A DNA stretch of 64,000 nt from Bacteroidaceae bacterium (GCA_017461605.1 JAFTXN010000003.1:1-64000); one strand, 5' to 3'. Positions 50,363-60,125 are shown, counted from the first letter of the stretch. Notes: a model not told the origin generated them from the sequence alone. Translations and numbers: made by a program.

Positions 50363-53300
50363 TCAGTCGGCCAGGATGGAGAATTCTGCACCACTGGCGA
50401 AATCGGCTCCGTTCTGCTCACTGAGAGCACGGAACTGCATGTAGCGAGCCTTGATGGGCTTGTCGAAACGCACGGTCTTGGGGTCGGCGTTGTTGGCAAA
50501 AGTTCCCTTCTTCACAGGTTCGCCCCAGTTTTCTCCGTCCATGCTGACATAGATTTCGTAGTCCTTGATGTTACCATTACCTCCACCGGGACGCGGCGTA
50601 TATACAAAGCCCTTCATCTGCTTCACACTGCCGGCATCGAAGTTCACCCAGTGAGGATAGTTAGCGACGGTTACGGAATACATGGTGTGCCAAATAGTTC
50701 CGTTGTCTCCGTCGGTGAGATGAGATGCATCGCCTTCACCATATTCCTGACTGGAACAGAACACCACCTCAAGGGGTACGCTTTCAATCTTCTCAAAGGT
50801 ATAAGTAGAGGAAAGCATCTTGTTATCCTTATACCACACTTTCAGCTTTCCGCCATCGCGCAGGACGAACGGCGCAGTGTAATCAACGGGCTTTCCATTG
50901 TTCACGCTATACACCATGGCGCGTCCGACATCAGCGGTAGTGAGTGTAACGTTTCCGTTGTTGGCACGCGAAACGAGGATAGGCTTATCACCGTTGGGCG
51001 AAACGTATGCCTGCGTTCCTGCATTGCCGGCCTTGACGGGGCGAATGATGAATGAGAAATTGTAAGCGTCTGCCCAAGCGCGGTCGCGGTCGAGCGGAGC
51101 ACCCTGTCCGCAACTGTTACCTCCCAGACCCGTCACCTTGGCATCGAGATGCAAGTGTGTGGCAGTGCTCTTGGGGAGCTGATAGGGATGGTCGGCCAGC
51201 ATGATTTCCAAGTCGGACCAAGGGAGTGCCGAAGCAGCCATTTGCGGACTGATAAATTCGACACCGTTGCCGGCAGCGTCGGTCAGAGCGCACCAGCGCA
51301 CTTCCTCACGAGTGCCCATATCCTGCGGCTTAGGCAACATGCGGGCCTGATCCGCCACCTTACTGGTGTAGAGACCCACGAACGAGCCTGTGCAACGGTC
51401 GTTGTAGTTGTTTTCAGGTCCGCGACCGTAGTAAGTATAGTTGTCAAGCGACTTGGGAAGCTGCAAGCTATAGCCGATACGCGGCAACACGAACTTAGGA
51501 CTGTTGGAAGTGATGGCGCTTTGCAACTCAATGCTTCCGTCCTTATAGATGGTCCAAATCTGAGAAGTTGTAAACTTGAAGTCTGAAGATCCGAACGGCT
51601 GGTTGGGATTTTCTTCCACACTGAAGCCTCCTCCCATACCACCGCCATGCAATGTGGCAGCATTGGGTGCCTGGCTCTCTACGGCGTAGGTAAGCACGTA
51701 TGCACCATCCTTGCGCTGCATCCAGTTCCAGTCGGTTGCCTTGTGCTTGAGGTTGTGTAATCCCTTGGCCACCCATTGACGATAAATCCATACGTCATTG
51801 TCGGTGGGGGCACGGAAAGCGTCAAGCTGCGGTCCGTGACCGGGCACAATGACTTCACGACCGTTGTAAGCGAGGCTGTGAAGCGAACCGGTGCGGTTGT
51901 CGAACACGGCCTTGAAGCCCTCGCCCTCGATGGTGGTCATCTCACCCTGCATGGTGCGCTTCAGCTTTCCACCCTCGGCCACTGTAGCAATGCCGGGTGC
52001 AGGAGCAGCTTTCTTCACCAAGAGCTGTTCTTCCATCTGCACATACCCCTTCTTAGCCCAGGGCTTGTCAGCATTGAGAACGAACTGCACAACTGCGTAA
52101 TACTCACCGTCAGCATCCAACTCGGCGTAGCTGTAAGGCAGCACATAGCTCTGCTTCATGCGAGGTTGCAACACGATGCGCGGACCCTGCAGGGGCTGTT
52201 CCTTGAGTACGGGTTGGCCGTTTTTGAAGAGCGTCCAGCGAATTTCATAATCATTGAAAGGTTCGAAATAGTTCTTGTTGAAAATTTCGATGCGACCCTG
52301 CTTCATATCAACAGGCGTTACGCCCACGTTCTGATACACTTTCTTCACTTCGAAATACTGTGCCTTGGGCGTCAGGTCCGGTCGCATGATACCGTTCATG
52401 CAGAACGTGCCGTCGTTAGGCTTGTCGCCAAAATCGCCACCGTATCCAAAATAACGGTCGCCCGTTTTGGGATCATAGTTGTAGATGGCTTGATCCACCC
52501 AGTCCCAGATAGCGCCACCCATCACGAAGTTGGAACTTTCGATGTACTGCCACATTTCGGCCAGATTGCCCACAGCATTACCCATGGAGTGTGCGTACTC
52601 TGATATATGGAACGGATACTTGGCTCCCTTGCCTCCCTCGGAAAGGAACTTCACACCGCCGACGCTGGGATATTGGTTCGAACCCATGTCCACGATGTTG
52701 TTGTTTCTCTCGTATTGAACAGGGCGTGTGGTGTCGAATGTCTTGATGCTGTCGTAGGCGGCTACAAAGTTGTGACCGGGACCTGCTTCGTTGCCAAGGC
52801 TCCAGATAACGATGGACGGGTGGTTCACGTTGGCGTGTACCATTTCCATGTTTCTGGCCACGTGAGCGGCGCGCCACTCCTCGGGATGTGAGAGACTCTC
52901 CTTGCCATAATAGTATTGATGGCTCTCGATGTTGGCTTCGTCTTCAAGGTATATACCATATTTGTTACAGAGGTAATACCAATACGGGTCGCAGCAATAG
53001 TGTGAGTTGCGCACGTGGTTGATATTTCCCTGCTTCATGAGCATCACTTCGCGGTGCATCTGCTCACGTGTGATGGCATGTCCGCGTTCCGGATTTGTCT
53101 CGTGGCGATTCACACCCTTCATCTTGATGGGCTTTCCGTTGAGGTAGTAATAACGGCCGGCCTTTCCGAATTCATCGTTCTCGGCTGCGGTATCTTTGAT
53201 TTCCACTTCACGGAAACCTACAGTGGTTGAGAATGTTTCCACTACGTTTCCTTTCTTATCCTTAAGTTCTCCCACAAGAACATAGCACCAAGGTGCTTCT

Positions 53301-54388
53301 GCGCTCCAGGGCTTCACGGTTCCTGCCTGCAGAGTGATGTTGAAGGCTTGCTCCTGTCCGGGCTTCAGCTCAACGATAGGCAGATTTGCCGAAACACCTT
53401 CCACCTTGTGGTTGGAGTCGGAGTAGAGGTCGTTGGCATAGAGTGTGTAAGAGAGTGAATACTTCTTAATCTTCTTCTCACCGAGGTTGCGCACGCAGGC
53501 TGTGATGTTGAGCGAACCGTTGGTGTAGGTATCATCGAGCGCAGGCTTGGCCACGAGGTCGCGCACCTGCACCATGGGCTTGGCTGTGAGGCTCACAGTA
53601 CGGAAGATACCGGGCAGACGAAACATGTCCTGACTCTCGAGGAATGAACCATCGCTGTTGCGATACACCTCTGCAGCCACCAGGTTTTCACCCTCGACGA
53701 GATAAGGTGTGATGTCGAAGGAAGCTACGTTGCGAGAGTTCTTGGAGAATCCCACGTAGCGTCCGTTGATGTAGAGATAGAAGAATGAATCCACGCCGTC
53801 GAAGTTGATGTACACCTCACGGCCCTGCCATCCTGCCGGGATGGTGAAGGTGCGGCGATAAGAGCCTACTTCGTTTCTGTTCTTGTAGGTGGGCCAATCC
53901 GTAGGCGGTGTGCGCATCACGCCGCCGCGCCAGTCGTCCACTTTCACTGAGTGTTGGAAAATCACGCGTTGATTGGAGTAGATGGGCGTACCCCACTTCT
54001 GTGTTCCGTCGGGCTGTATGCCGACCACGTTCCAGTTCATCGGCACTTGCACGCGTGCCCATTTCGAATCATCGAAATCGGGTTTCATGAAGTCCAGAGG
54101 GCGTTCATCGGGATTTCCCACCCAGTTGAATCGCCATTCGCCATTGAGAGATTTCCAATAAGTACTGTTCTCCGGAAGCACGCGACGCGCGCTTTCGGTG
54201 TCGGCAAAGGAGAAGAACCATGCGTGTGGCTGCTCCTTGTTGAGCGACAGCTGTTCGGGGTTTTCCCATTCCTTTCCGGTGGGTGCCTGCACCGTTTCAC
54301 TGTAGGCAAATCCTTGGAGCGGAGTTACCTGAGCGGCTGTCTGGAGCGCAAAAGCTCCTAACAAACAGGTGAAAAGTGTTTTTCGCAT
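50363..54388 (-). CDS. GH2 beta-galactosidase with C-terminal F5/8-type domain
   Basis: This is a 1341-residue secreted enzyme with signal peptide MRKTLFTCLLGAFALQTAA. After a jelly-roll sugar-binding domain (about 65-235) and an Ig-like domain, the GH2 TIM barrel has the acid/base Glu in IWSLGNEAGPGHN near 513-525 and the nucleophile Glu in PFHISEYAHSMGN near 590-602. A beta-galactosidase small-chain domain follows (about 860-1125), then an extra domain and a C-terminal F5/8-type (discoidin) domain (about 1205-1335), a frequent carbohydrate-binding module. It would remove terminal beta-galactose from glycans, for instance after sialidase action. The ATG at 54388 was chosen for the signal peptide; the frame extends to 54481, but the promoter lies there. 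Confidence 0.9.
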   Translation of the reverse strand: MRKTLFTCLLGAFALQTAAQVTPLQGFAYSETVQAPTGKEWENPEQLSLNKEQPHAWFFSFADTESARRVLPENSTYWKSLNGEWRFNWVGNPDERPLDFMKPDFDDSKWARVQVPMNWNVVGIQPDGTQKWGTPIYSNQRVIFQHSVKVDDWRGGVMRTPPTDWPTYKNRNEVGSYRRTFTIPAGWQGREVYINFDGVDSFFYLYINGRYVGFSKNSRNVASFDITPYLVEGENLVAAEVYRNSDGSFLESQDMFRLPGIFRTVSLTAKPMVQVRDLVAKPALDDTYTNGSLNITACVRNLGEKKIKKYSLSYTLYANDLYSDSNHKVEGVSANLPIVELKPGQEQAFNITLQAGTVKPWSAEAPWCYVLVGELKDKKGNVVETFSTTVGFREVEIKDTAAENDEFGKAGRYYYLNGKPIKMKGVNRHETNPERGHAITREQMHREVMLMKQGNINHVRNSHYCCDPYWYYLCNKYGIYLEDEANIESHQYYYGKESLSHPEEWRAAHVARNMEMVHANVNHPSIVIWSLGNEAGPGHNFVAAYDSIKTFDTTRPVQYERNNNIVDMGSNQYPSVGGVKFLSEGGKGAKYPFHISEYAHSMGNAVGNLAEMWQYIESSNFVMGGAIWDWVDQAIYNYDPKTGDRYFGYGGDFGDKPNDGTFCMNGIMRPDLTPKAQYFEVKKVYQNVGVTPVDMKQGRIEIFNKNYFEPFNDYEIRWTLFKNGQPVLKEQPLQGPRIVLQPRMKQSYVLPYSYAELDADGEYYAVVQFVLNADKPWAKKGYVQMEEQLLVKKAAPAPGIATVAEGGKLKRTMQGEMTTIEGEGFKAVFDNRTGSLHSLAYNGREVIVPGHGPQLDAFRAPTDNDVWIYRQWVAKGLHNLKHKATDWNWMQRKDGAYVLTYAVESQAPNAATLHGGGMGGGFSVEENPNQPFGSSDFKFTTSQIWTIYKDGSIELQSAITSNSPKFVLPRIGYSLQLPKSLDNYTYYGRGPENNYNDRCTGSFVGLYTSKVADQARMLPKPQDMGTREEVRWCALTDAAGNGVEFISPQMAASALPWSDLEIMLADHPYQLPKSTATHLHLDAKVTGLGGNSCGQGAPLDRDRAWADAYNFSFIIRPVKAGNAGTQAYVSPNGDKPILVSRANNGNVTLTTADVGRAMVYSVNNGKPVDYTAPFVLRDGGKLKVWYKDNKMLSSTYTFEKIESVPLEVVFCSSQEYGEGDASHLTDGDNGTIWHTMYSVTVANYPHWVNFDAGSVKQMKGFVYTPRPGGGNGNIKDYEIYVSMDGENWGEPVKKGTFANNADPKTVRFDKPIKARYMQFRALSEQNGADFASGAEFSILAD

Positions 54389-54478
54389 ATCGTTTAATGT
54401 TTTTAGAATAATTGTTTTTCGTAGCCTGACATTATGCGGTCTCCGTTCAAGAACGGCACACCGAGGCATAATATGTGC

Positions 54479-54510
54479 CAAAGGTAAGGCAATAATCTTG
54501 AAGCACCAAA
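54479..54510 (-). promoter_or_regulatory. Bacteroidetes promoter of the beta-galactosidase gene
   Basis: On the minus strand TTTG (54507-54510), 20 bases, TACCTTTG (54479-54486), 91 bases upstream of the ATG at 54388. It lies upstream of the chosen start and within the longer alternative frame's leader, supporting that choice. Confidence 0.7.
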
Positions 54511-54596
54511 CAAAAAACCTGTTTTCAGCGCATGGAAGCCCTCTGTGCCTATGCTTTTTGCTGACACATTGTCCGAAAAACGATCATGCGGCGTGC

Positions 54597-54664
54597 AAAA
54601 ATCTACAAGGCGTTTAGAATTTTCTGCAGTGCTTGTAGATTTTTCTGCAGTGCTTGTAGAAAAT
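54597..54664. repeat. Interspersed palindrome, one-armed copy
   Basis: AAAATCTACAAGGCGTTTAG is followed by two TTTCTGCAGTGCTTGTAGA modules, without the returning AAACGCC arm. It lies between divergent genes. The rest of 54389-54800 holds only promoter elements. Confidence 0.65.
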
Positions 54665-54729
54665 CAGGGGAAGCCACGGCATTCTGCTTCATGCGCGAAC
54701 GAAAATCACCGGCTGCAGCCCCATGGGTG

Positions 54730-54760
54730 TTGCCCTGCGTGCTATTTCTTTGTAAATTCG
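54730..54760 (+). promoter_or_regulatory. Putative promoter of the S46 peptidase gene
   Basis: TTG (54730-54732), 20 bases, TAAATTCG (54753-54760), one base off the -7 consensus, 40 bases upstream of the ATG. Confidence 0.35.
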
Positions 54761-54800
54761 CCCCGAAATTCGTTTATCAATCATCAAAACATATACAAAC

Positions 54801-56939
54801 ATGAAGAAAATCTTTTCATTCTGCCTGGCCTTCGTGCTGGGCCTGACGGCAGCTCACGCCGACGAAGGCATGTGGTTGCTCAAGCTGATGGAGCGTCAGC
54901 ACCTGGCCGACTCACTACGCAAGGCCGGCCTGCAGATGCCTGCCGAACAACTCTATGATGAGGCTTCGCCCTCACTGCGCGAATGCATCGGGCAGTTTGG
55001 CGGTGGCTGCACGGGCGAGGTGGTTTCGCCCGACGGACTCATCCTCACCAACAACCACTGCGGATTCAGCTACGTGCATGCCATGAGCACCATGGACCAC
55101 AACTATCTGCAGGACGGATACTTTGCCCGTAATCGCGCAGAGGAGCTGCCTGTGCCCAACCTCACCTTCACCTTCGTGCTGCGCATCGTGGACGTTACGG
55201 CCGAGGTAGGCGCTGCAGCGCAGAAAGCCGGCGTCGACGAATACACCGCACAGAGCCAAAGTTTCCTCGCCCCCCTGGCAGCCGAACTCCTGAAGAAGAG
55301 CGACCTGAAAAAGCAGAAGGGCATCGTGGCTCGCATCGTGCCATATTTCGGAGGCAATGAGTTCTATCTCTTCTACGAACAGCAATTCTCCGACGTGCGT
55401 CTGGTGGCCAATCCGCCGCAGAACATCGCACAGTTCGGCTTCAACCAGGACAATTGGATGTGGCCGCGCCACAACGCAGACTTCGCGATGTTTCGCATCT
55501 ATGCCGACAAGAATGGTCAGCCTGCCGCTTACAGCGACAAGAATGTGCCGCTGAAGTGCCGTAAGTTCCTGCCCATCTCGCTGAAAGGCGTGGAGAATGC
55601 CGACTATACCATGATCATGGGCTTCCCCGGCCGCACCAGCCGCTATCTCACGGCTTCCGAAGTTCACCTCCGCACGCAGAGTCAGAACTTCCCCATCAAC
55701 CTGGCCGGTGAAGCACAACTCGACTTCATGAAAGCACTGATGGACCGCGACAGTGTGGCCAACCTGAAATTGGCCGACGACTATATGAGCCTCGGCAACA
55801 TGGTGAAGAATTTCGGCGGTATGAACGAGAGCGTGAAGCGCACCGGTCTGATGAACATCAAGCGCACCGAAGAAAAAGCGTTCCGCGAGTTTGCCGCACG
55901 CAGTGGCAAGGCAGAATATCTCAACATCATCGACCGCATCGACTCACTGGTCGCAGCCGTTGAGGACACGCTTCACGACTATTTCCTTCTGCAATACACC
56001 GTGGGTCAGCAAGGCTTCTACGTGCAGACAGAAGCACTGCATAATTATCTGAAAGCCCTCAAGGACGGAAAGCAGAAGGACATCGACAATGCCAAAACCA
56101 CGTTGCTGAAATGGTATGACATGGCGGCAGGAAATGTGGACTTGGACTACGATTTCCAACAAATGATGCTGCTCTACCCCTATTGGCAAAAGTACAATCG
56201 GCTGGGCCTTGCACCGTCGTTCCTCCGGGATGCATCGGGCGTAAAAGCTCATTATGAAAACATGTATGCCAACTCTGTGTTCCGCAGCCGTGCCACGCTG
56301 GAAGCAGCCCTGGCCAACCCCGACCTTGAAAGCTTGATGGCCGATCCGCTCGTGACCCACTTCAACGATTTGCATACCGCTTTTGCCCTCTACACTCCCG
56401 CAATGCAGACTTACACCCGCAAGCGTTCCGAGCTGGACAAGATCTACACGCGCGGCCTGTGCGAGATGTACGATTGGAGCAAGGCGCCCGATGCCAACTT
56501 CACCCTGCGCATGACCTACGGACACGTGGGCGGATATTCGCCGCGCGATGCCGTGGAATATGGCTGGCAGACGGTGCTCGACGGAATGCTTGAAAAAGAA
56601 AATCCGCGCGACCCCGACTACGTGATGAACGAGGAGCTGCGCAAGTTCTGGCTCGAAGGAAACTTCGGACGCTATGCGCTGCCCAACGGCAAGCTGCCCG
56701 TATGTTTCCTCTCCAACAACGACATCACGGGAGGCAACTCGGGTTCGCCCGTAATGAATGCACGCGGCGAGCTCATCGGCATCGCGTTCGACGGAAACAT
56801 CGAGAGTCTTTCCAGCGACCTTCGCTTCAATCCGGCCCTGCAGCGCTGCATCAACGTAGACATTCGCTACGTGCTCTTCCTGCTTGACATGTTCGGCGGA
56901 AGCAGTTACGTGCTCGACGAAATGGACATCCGAGAATAA
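54801..56939 (+). CDS. dpp7: S46 dipeptidyl peptidase, DPP7 type
   Basis: This is a 712-residue periplasmic enzyme with a signal peptide ending AHA20. Its chymotrypsin-type triad is in place: His86 in LTNNHCGF, Asp near 225 in RHNADFAMFR and Ser near 647 in GGNSGSPVMN. S46 enzymes remove N-terminal dipeptides. The residue 18 positions after the catalytic Ser is Gly (AFDGN), matching the site that is Arg673 in P. gingivalis DPP11 and Gly in DPP7; a Gly gives preference for hydrophobic P1 residues, not Asp/Glu. The gene is divergent from the beta-galactosidase. Such peptidases feed amino-acid-using asaccharolytic or weakly saccharolytic Bacteroidales. Confidence 0.92.
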   Translation: MKKIFSFCLAFVLGLTAAHADEGMWLLKLMERQHLADSLRKAGLQMPAEQLYDEASPSLRECIGQFGGGCTGEVVSPDGLILTNNHCGFSYVHAMSTMDHNYLQDGYFARNRAEELPVPNLTFTFVLRIVDVTAEVGAAAQKAGVDEYTAQSQSFLAPLAAELLKKSDLKKQKGIVARIVPYFGGNEFYLFYEQQFSDVRLVANPPQNIAQFGFNQDNWMWPRHNADFAMFRIYADKNGQPAAYSDKNVPLKCRKFLPISLKGVENADYTMIMGFPGRTSRYLTASEVHLRTQSQNFPINLAGEAQLDFMKALMDRDSVANLKLADDYMSLGNMVKNFGGMNESVKRTGLMNIKRTEEKAFREFAARSGKAEYLNIIDRIDSLVAAVEDTLHDYFLLQYTVGQQGFYVQTEALHNYLKALKDGKQKDIDNAKTTLLKWYDMAAGNVDLDYDFQQMMLLYPYWQKYNRLGLAPSFLRDASGVKAHYENMYANSVFRSRATLEAALANPDLESLMADPLVTHFNDLHTAFALYTPAMQTYTRKRSELDKIYTRGLCEMYDWSKAPDANFTLRMTYGHVGGYSPRDAVEYGWQTVLDGMLEKENPRDPDYVMNEELRKFWLEGNFGRYALPNGKLPVCFLSNNDITGGNSGSPVMNARGELIGIAFDGNIESLSSDLRFNPALQRCINVDIRYVLFLLDMFGGSSYVLDEMDIRE

Positions 56940-56967
56940 TCTCCCGACGCGAAATCACAGCACAACG

Positions 56968-57003
56968 AAGCCCACAGACGCGCCATGCATCTGTGGGCTT
57001 TGT
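56968..57003 (+). terminator. Hairpin after the S46 peptidase gene
   Basis: AAGCCCACAG (56968-56977) and CTGTGGGCTT (56991-57000), followed by a short TGTT. It lies 29 bases past the stop. Confidence 0.55.
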
Positions 57004-57079
57004 TATACCGTGAACGAAGATGTCGGCACTCTTGCGAAACATCATGACACTTTGCCGGAAAAACGGCCTTGCGACGTAC

Positions 57080-57148
57080 AAAAATCTACACGGCGTTTAG
57101 AAAATTCTGCAGTGCTTGTAGAAATTTCTAAACGCCGTGTAGATTTTT
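57080..57148. repeat. Interspersed palindrome between convergent genes, long arms
   Basis: Perfect 24-base arms (57080-57103 and 57125-57148), starting AAAAATCTACACGGCGTTTA, with a TTCTGCAGTGCTTGTAG centre. T-runs on either strand make it look like a bidirectional terminator for the S46 peptidase and sialidase genes. Confidence 0.85.
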
Positions 57149-57177
57149 CCGCAAAGGGTGGAGCGTTCTGCCCCGAC

Positions 57178-58383
57178 TTATCTCTTCAACGAGCGAAACT
57201 TTCCGCCGGTGATTTCGTCGAGCGTGAGAGCGCGATACACCATCTGGTAATAACCCGGTTCCTCTTCGTAGAAGAAGGCAATGCGTCCGTCGGGCTGCTG
57301 CACCATGGTGGAATAGGCCGAACCCTTGTCGCTCACGCGATAACTGCCCTGCCAACCTGCAGCAAAGCCGTAGGGAGTGGCATAGTCGGCACGCGAGGCC
57401 AGTTCCTTCCAATAGATGGTCACATTGCTGCGAGCCGGACCGGCCGGAATGCTCTGCAGTGCCAATGTGGTGCGCTTGCCGTCAGCTTTGCGCACGGGCA
57501 GGATGAGCACCTCTCCATTACAGGGAGTCCCCTCATTGCTGATGCCTCCCACGGCCTCGCGGCTGTCAACGGCAGTGGCCCATGCGCCTTTTGCCGCCTT
57601 GATGTCGGAATAGCGGAACACATTGAAGTAGCGGCCACCATGCTTGCGGCTGCTCAGCAACACAGAGCCGTCGGGCAGCTCTTCACACTTGGGCTCGTCG
57701 CCCTTGGGAGCACAGCTCTCGGTGGCGCTGCCCAACACGTCCCAGGTGCGACCGAAGTCATCAGAATAGAGCACAAAATTGCCCTTGTGCGTACACAGTG
57801 CACCATAGAGGCGATAGTATTTTCCCACCTTCACCTGCGACGACTGGCAGATGCGTCCCGAACCCATGAACAGGCCGTTGATGCGGTCGCCAAACAAGGT
57901 GTGATATACGTGCGCCGTGTGGTCAAGCGGCTTCTCCCACTCCCACTTTTGCTGCTTCTTGTTCCATTTTGCACGGGTCGAAACGAGGCGTTGGCTGTGC
58001 TCCACGCGCGACTGCCAATAGGGCACATCGCCCGACACACATACCAACAGCAATTCTTCGCGCTGTCGGTCGGCCACCAGACACGCATCGCCATAACCGG
58101 TCTCAGGGCCGCTGCCGGTTCCGGAGAGCACGGGCTGCGCTGCACCCCAGGTATGTCCATTGTCGTGACTGGTGCGACTGAGAATGTCCACCCGACCATA
58201 ACCGATGTCGCCACCGCACGGACGCAAGTCCGTCAAGGCCACAATTTTTCCCTTGGCCGTCGCAGCAATGGCCGGTATGCGATAAGGATAGCCGGTACTG
58301 TCGCCGGTGTGGAAGAGCACGGTCTGAGCAGTTGCACCCAGAGAGCAAAGAATTGCAAAAAGGAAGAAGAGTGTTTTACGCAT
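57178..58383 (-). CDS. nanH: Exo-alpha-sialidase (GH33)
   Basis: This is a 401-residue secreted enzyme with signal peptide MRKTLFFLFAILCSLGATA. The GH33 YRIP motif is at residues 34-37, with the catalytic-triad Arg, and Asp-box repeats SHDNGHTW near 72-79 and SDDFGRTW near 206-213 are clear. The nucleophile-region Glu/Tyr motif is near the C-terminus (VQQPDGRIAFFYEEE). Only the beta-propeller is present; many Bacteroidales sialidases carry an extra N-terminal domain. It releases terminal sialic acid from host glycans, in line with the O-acetylesterase at 27523 and the beta-galactosidase. No nanA-type catabolic genes were seen. Confidence 0.92.
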   Translation of the reverse strand: MRKTLFFLFAILCSLGATAQTVLFHTGDSTGYPYRIPAIAATAKGKIVALTDLRPCGGDIGYGRVDILSRTSHDNGHTWGAAQPVLSGTGSGPETGYGDACLVADRQREELLLVCVSGDVPYWQSRVEHSQRLVSTRAKWNKKQQKWEWEKPLDHTAHVYHTLFGDRINGLFMGSGRICQSSQVKVGKYYRLYGALCTHKGNFVLYSDDFGRTWDVLGSATESCAPKGDEPKCEELPDGSVLLSSRKHGGRYFNVFRYSDIKAAKGAWATAVDSREAVGGISNEGTPCNGEVLILPVRKADGKRTTLALQSIPAGPARSNVTIYWKELASRADYATPYGFAAGWQGSYRVSDKGSAYSTMVQQPDGRIAFFYEEEPGYYQMVYRALTLDEITGGKFRSLKR

Positions 58384-58477
58384 GATTATATAGATTTATA
58401 AATGACTATGGAACGGAGCAAAGATAGGACTTTTTCAGTTCTGAACGCCTTTCGGCATATTGTTTTGCCCAATGTTG

Positions 58478-58485
58478 TATCTTTG
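58478..58485 (+). promoter_or_regulatory. Putative -7 box for the M48 peptidase gene
   Basis: TATCTTTG followed by CA, 36 bases upstream of the ATG, a typical Bacteroidetes -7 element. No -33 element at the right spacing was seen. Confidence 0.5.
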
Positions 58486-58520
58486 CACCCGATTTATATT
58501 TCTCTCAACAGCATTCATCT

Positions 58521-59318
58521 ATGACAAAAACATCTTTTGCAAAAAGACTCTCGGCACTCCTGATCTTCTTCCTTTGTGCCACAGCCATGCCGGCACAATC
58601 AAGCCTTCTGCGCATCATCTCCGGACTGGCCAAAGCCGGACAGGCAATCAGCGTCACCGATGAGCAATTGGCCAAAGCGGTGCAGGAAAGTGTAACGGCC
58701 ATGGACCGAAAAAACACCGTGTGCGGTGCCAACAGCGCCTATACCAAGCGGCTCAATCGGCTCACCAAGGGGATGACTCAGGCAGACGGGATAAGACTCA
58801 ACTTCAAGGTTTACAAAACCGGCGAAATCAATGCTTTCGCATGCCCCGATGGGAGCGTGCGCGTGTTCTCGGCACTGATGGATGCCCTGTCGGACGATGA
58901 ATTGCTGGGAGTGCTGGGTCACGAGATTGGCCACGTGGCCTTGCGACACTCCAAGAAGGCTTGGCAGGACGCGATGCTACGCAGCGCAGCCTCGGATGCA
59001 CTCGGCGGACTGAGCGACACATGGGCCGAGTTTTCAGCCTCATCATGGAGCAGCTTAGGCGAGTCGATGATTTCGGCCAAGCACTCGCGCCATCATGAAC
59101 GACAAGCCGACGATTATGGCTACGAGTTTCTGAAAAAATACGGCCGAAATCCGTGGGCCATGGGCAAGGCTTTCAAGAAGATGAAAGCACTCTCCGAAAA
59201 AGGAGGTTCGACGAAGTATGCCAAACTGCTCTATGCTTTTTCCTCGCACCCCGACTTTGACGAACGCATACGGCGCATGCGCGAACGAGCAGAGGACGAC
59301 GGATATACCTGCGACTGA
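58521..59318 (+). CDS. M48-family zinc metallopeptidase
   Basis: This is a 265-residue protein with a signal peptide (cleavage near MPAQS) and the metal motif LGHEIGHVALRH (HExxH, His133/Glu134/His137), with the third ligand probably in HHERQADDYGYEFL near 193-206. This resembles the periplasmic M48 (YcaL/LoiP-like) branch, which degrades misfolded envelope proteins. No transmembrane segment follows. It is a single-gene unit that ends before the bidirectional terminator at 59343. Confidence 0.9.
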   Translation: MTKTSFAKRLSALLIFFLCATAMPAQSSLLRIISGLAKAGQAISVTDEQLAKAVQESVTAMDRKNTVCGANSAYTKRLNRLTKGMTQADGIRLNFKVYKTGEINAFACPDGSVRVFSALMDALSDDELLGVLGHEIGHVALRHSKKAWQDAMLRSAASDALGGLSDTWAEFSASSWSSLGESMISAKHSRHHERQADDYGYEFLKKYGRNPWAMGKAFKKMKALSEKGGSTKYAKLLYAFSSHPDFDERIRRMRERAEDDGYTCD

Positions 59319-59342
59319 TGTCGACCACTTCGGATACATCTG

Positions 59343-59386
59343 AAAAAACCACAAGCGGAGCGCTCGGTGCGCTCCGCTTGTATTTG
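59343..59386. terminator. Bidirectional terminator between the M48 and DUF2147 genes
   Basis: ACAAGCGGAGC (59351-59361) and its complement (59371-59381), with an A-run on the left and T-rich bases on the right, between convergent genes. Confidence 0.75.
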
Positions 59387-59431
59387 AGATAGGTGCAAAC
59401 GATTTGCGGATTTTCCTGATGGGGAAGAGCT

Positions 59432-59890
59432 TTATTTAATCTTGGTCCAGTAAAGCGTAGTGCCGATACCGAAAATGGTGCCGCGCAACTTCAGTTTTTT
59501 GGGTCCTACAAACTCGGCCGTCACATTGACGCGGATACCCTTGGAAGGGTCGTAAATCTTGGCATCACCCCACTCCTTGTCCTCGGCATCATACTTCAGA
59601 CCACGCACAAGCACCACCTTGTCGATGTCAACGCTTCGCAAACTTTTGTCAGGGTTTTTCACGTCCTTGCGCTTCTTTCCCTGCTTATCCAGAGGGTGCT
59701 CCACCCAAAACACTTGGGCCGTGTAAGTGTTGGCACCGGTCTTCGTCACACGCACCTTGCTCTTAGAGCCTCCGCGATCCGTGAGATATTCGCCTACGAT
59801 GTTGTCGCCGTGATTATTCTGGGTCACCTGAGCCTGCGCTCCCAATGCGAAAACAAATGCGCTGATGAGCGCAACGAGAAAACTTTTCAT
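59432..59890 (-). CDS. DUF2147 secreted protein
   Basis: This is a 152-residue protein with a signal peptide (MKSFLVALISAFVFALGAQA) and a single domain with the family features GEYLTDRGGSKSKVRV near 34-49, VLVRGLKYDAEDKEWGDAKIYDPSKG in the middle and LKLRGTIFGIGTTLYWTK at the end. DUF2147 proteins are small periplasmic lipocalin-like barrels of unknown ligand. The ATG at 59890 starts the signal peptide, against a longer frame to 59950. A near-consensus -7 box (TACTTTCG, 59925-59932) lies just upstream. Confidence 0.85.
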   Translation of the reverse strand: MKSFLVALISAFVFALGAQAQVTQNNHGDNIVGEYLTDRGGSKSKVRVTKTGANTYTAQVFWVEHPLDKQGKKRKDVKNPDKSLRSVDIDKVVLVRGLKYDAEDKEWGDAKIYDPSKGIRVNVTAEFVGPKKLKLRGTIFGIGTTLYWTKIK

Positions 59891-60125
59891 TGTCATTTCT
59901 GTAGTGTATTTAAGAATTTCGGCGGCGAAAGTAGACTTATTTATGCACACTGCACGAATTTTTGTGCAGTATTTTCTTTATTTCTGCACAAATTTCAGAT
60001 TTTTGCGCAAACTTTGACAAGTCGGCTTGACGAAATGGAGAAAAACCTTTGTGCCTTTCTGCGCAACCGAACAAGGAAGAGAAAAGAGGAACAGGAAGTT
60101 TGCAAAAGTGCATAGGGCATGCGCA

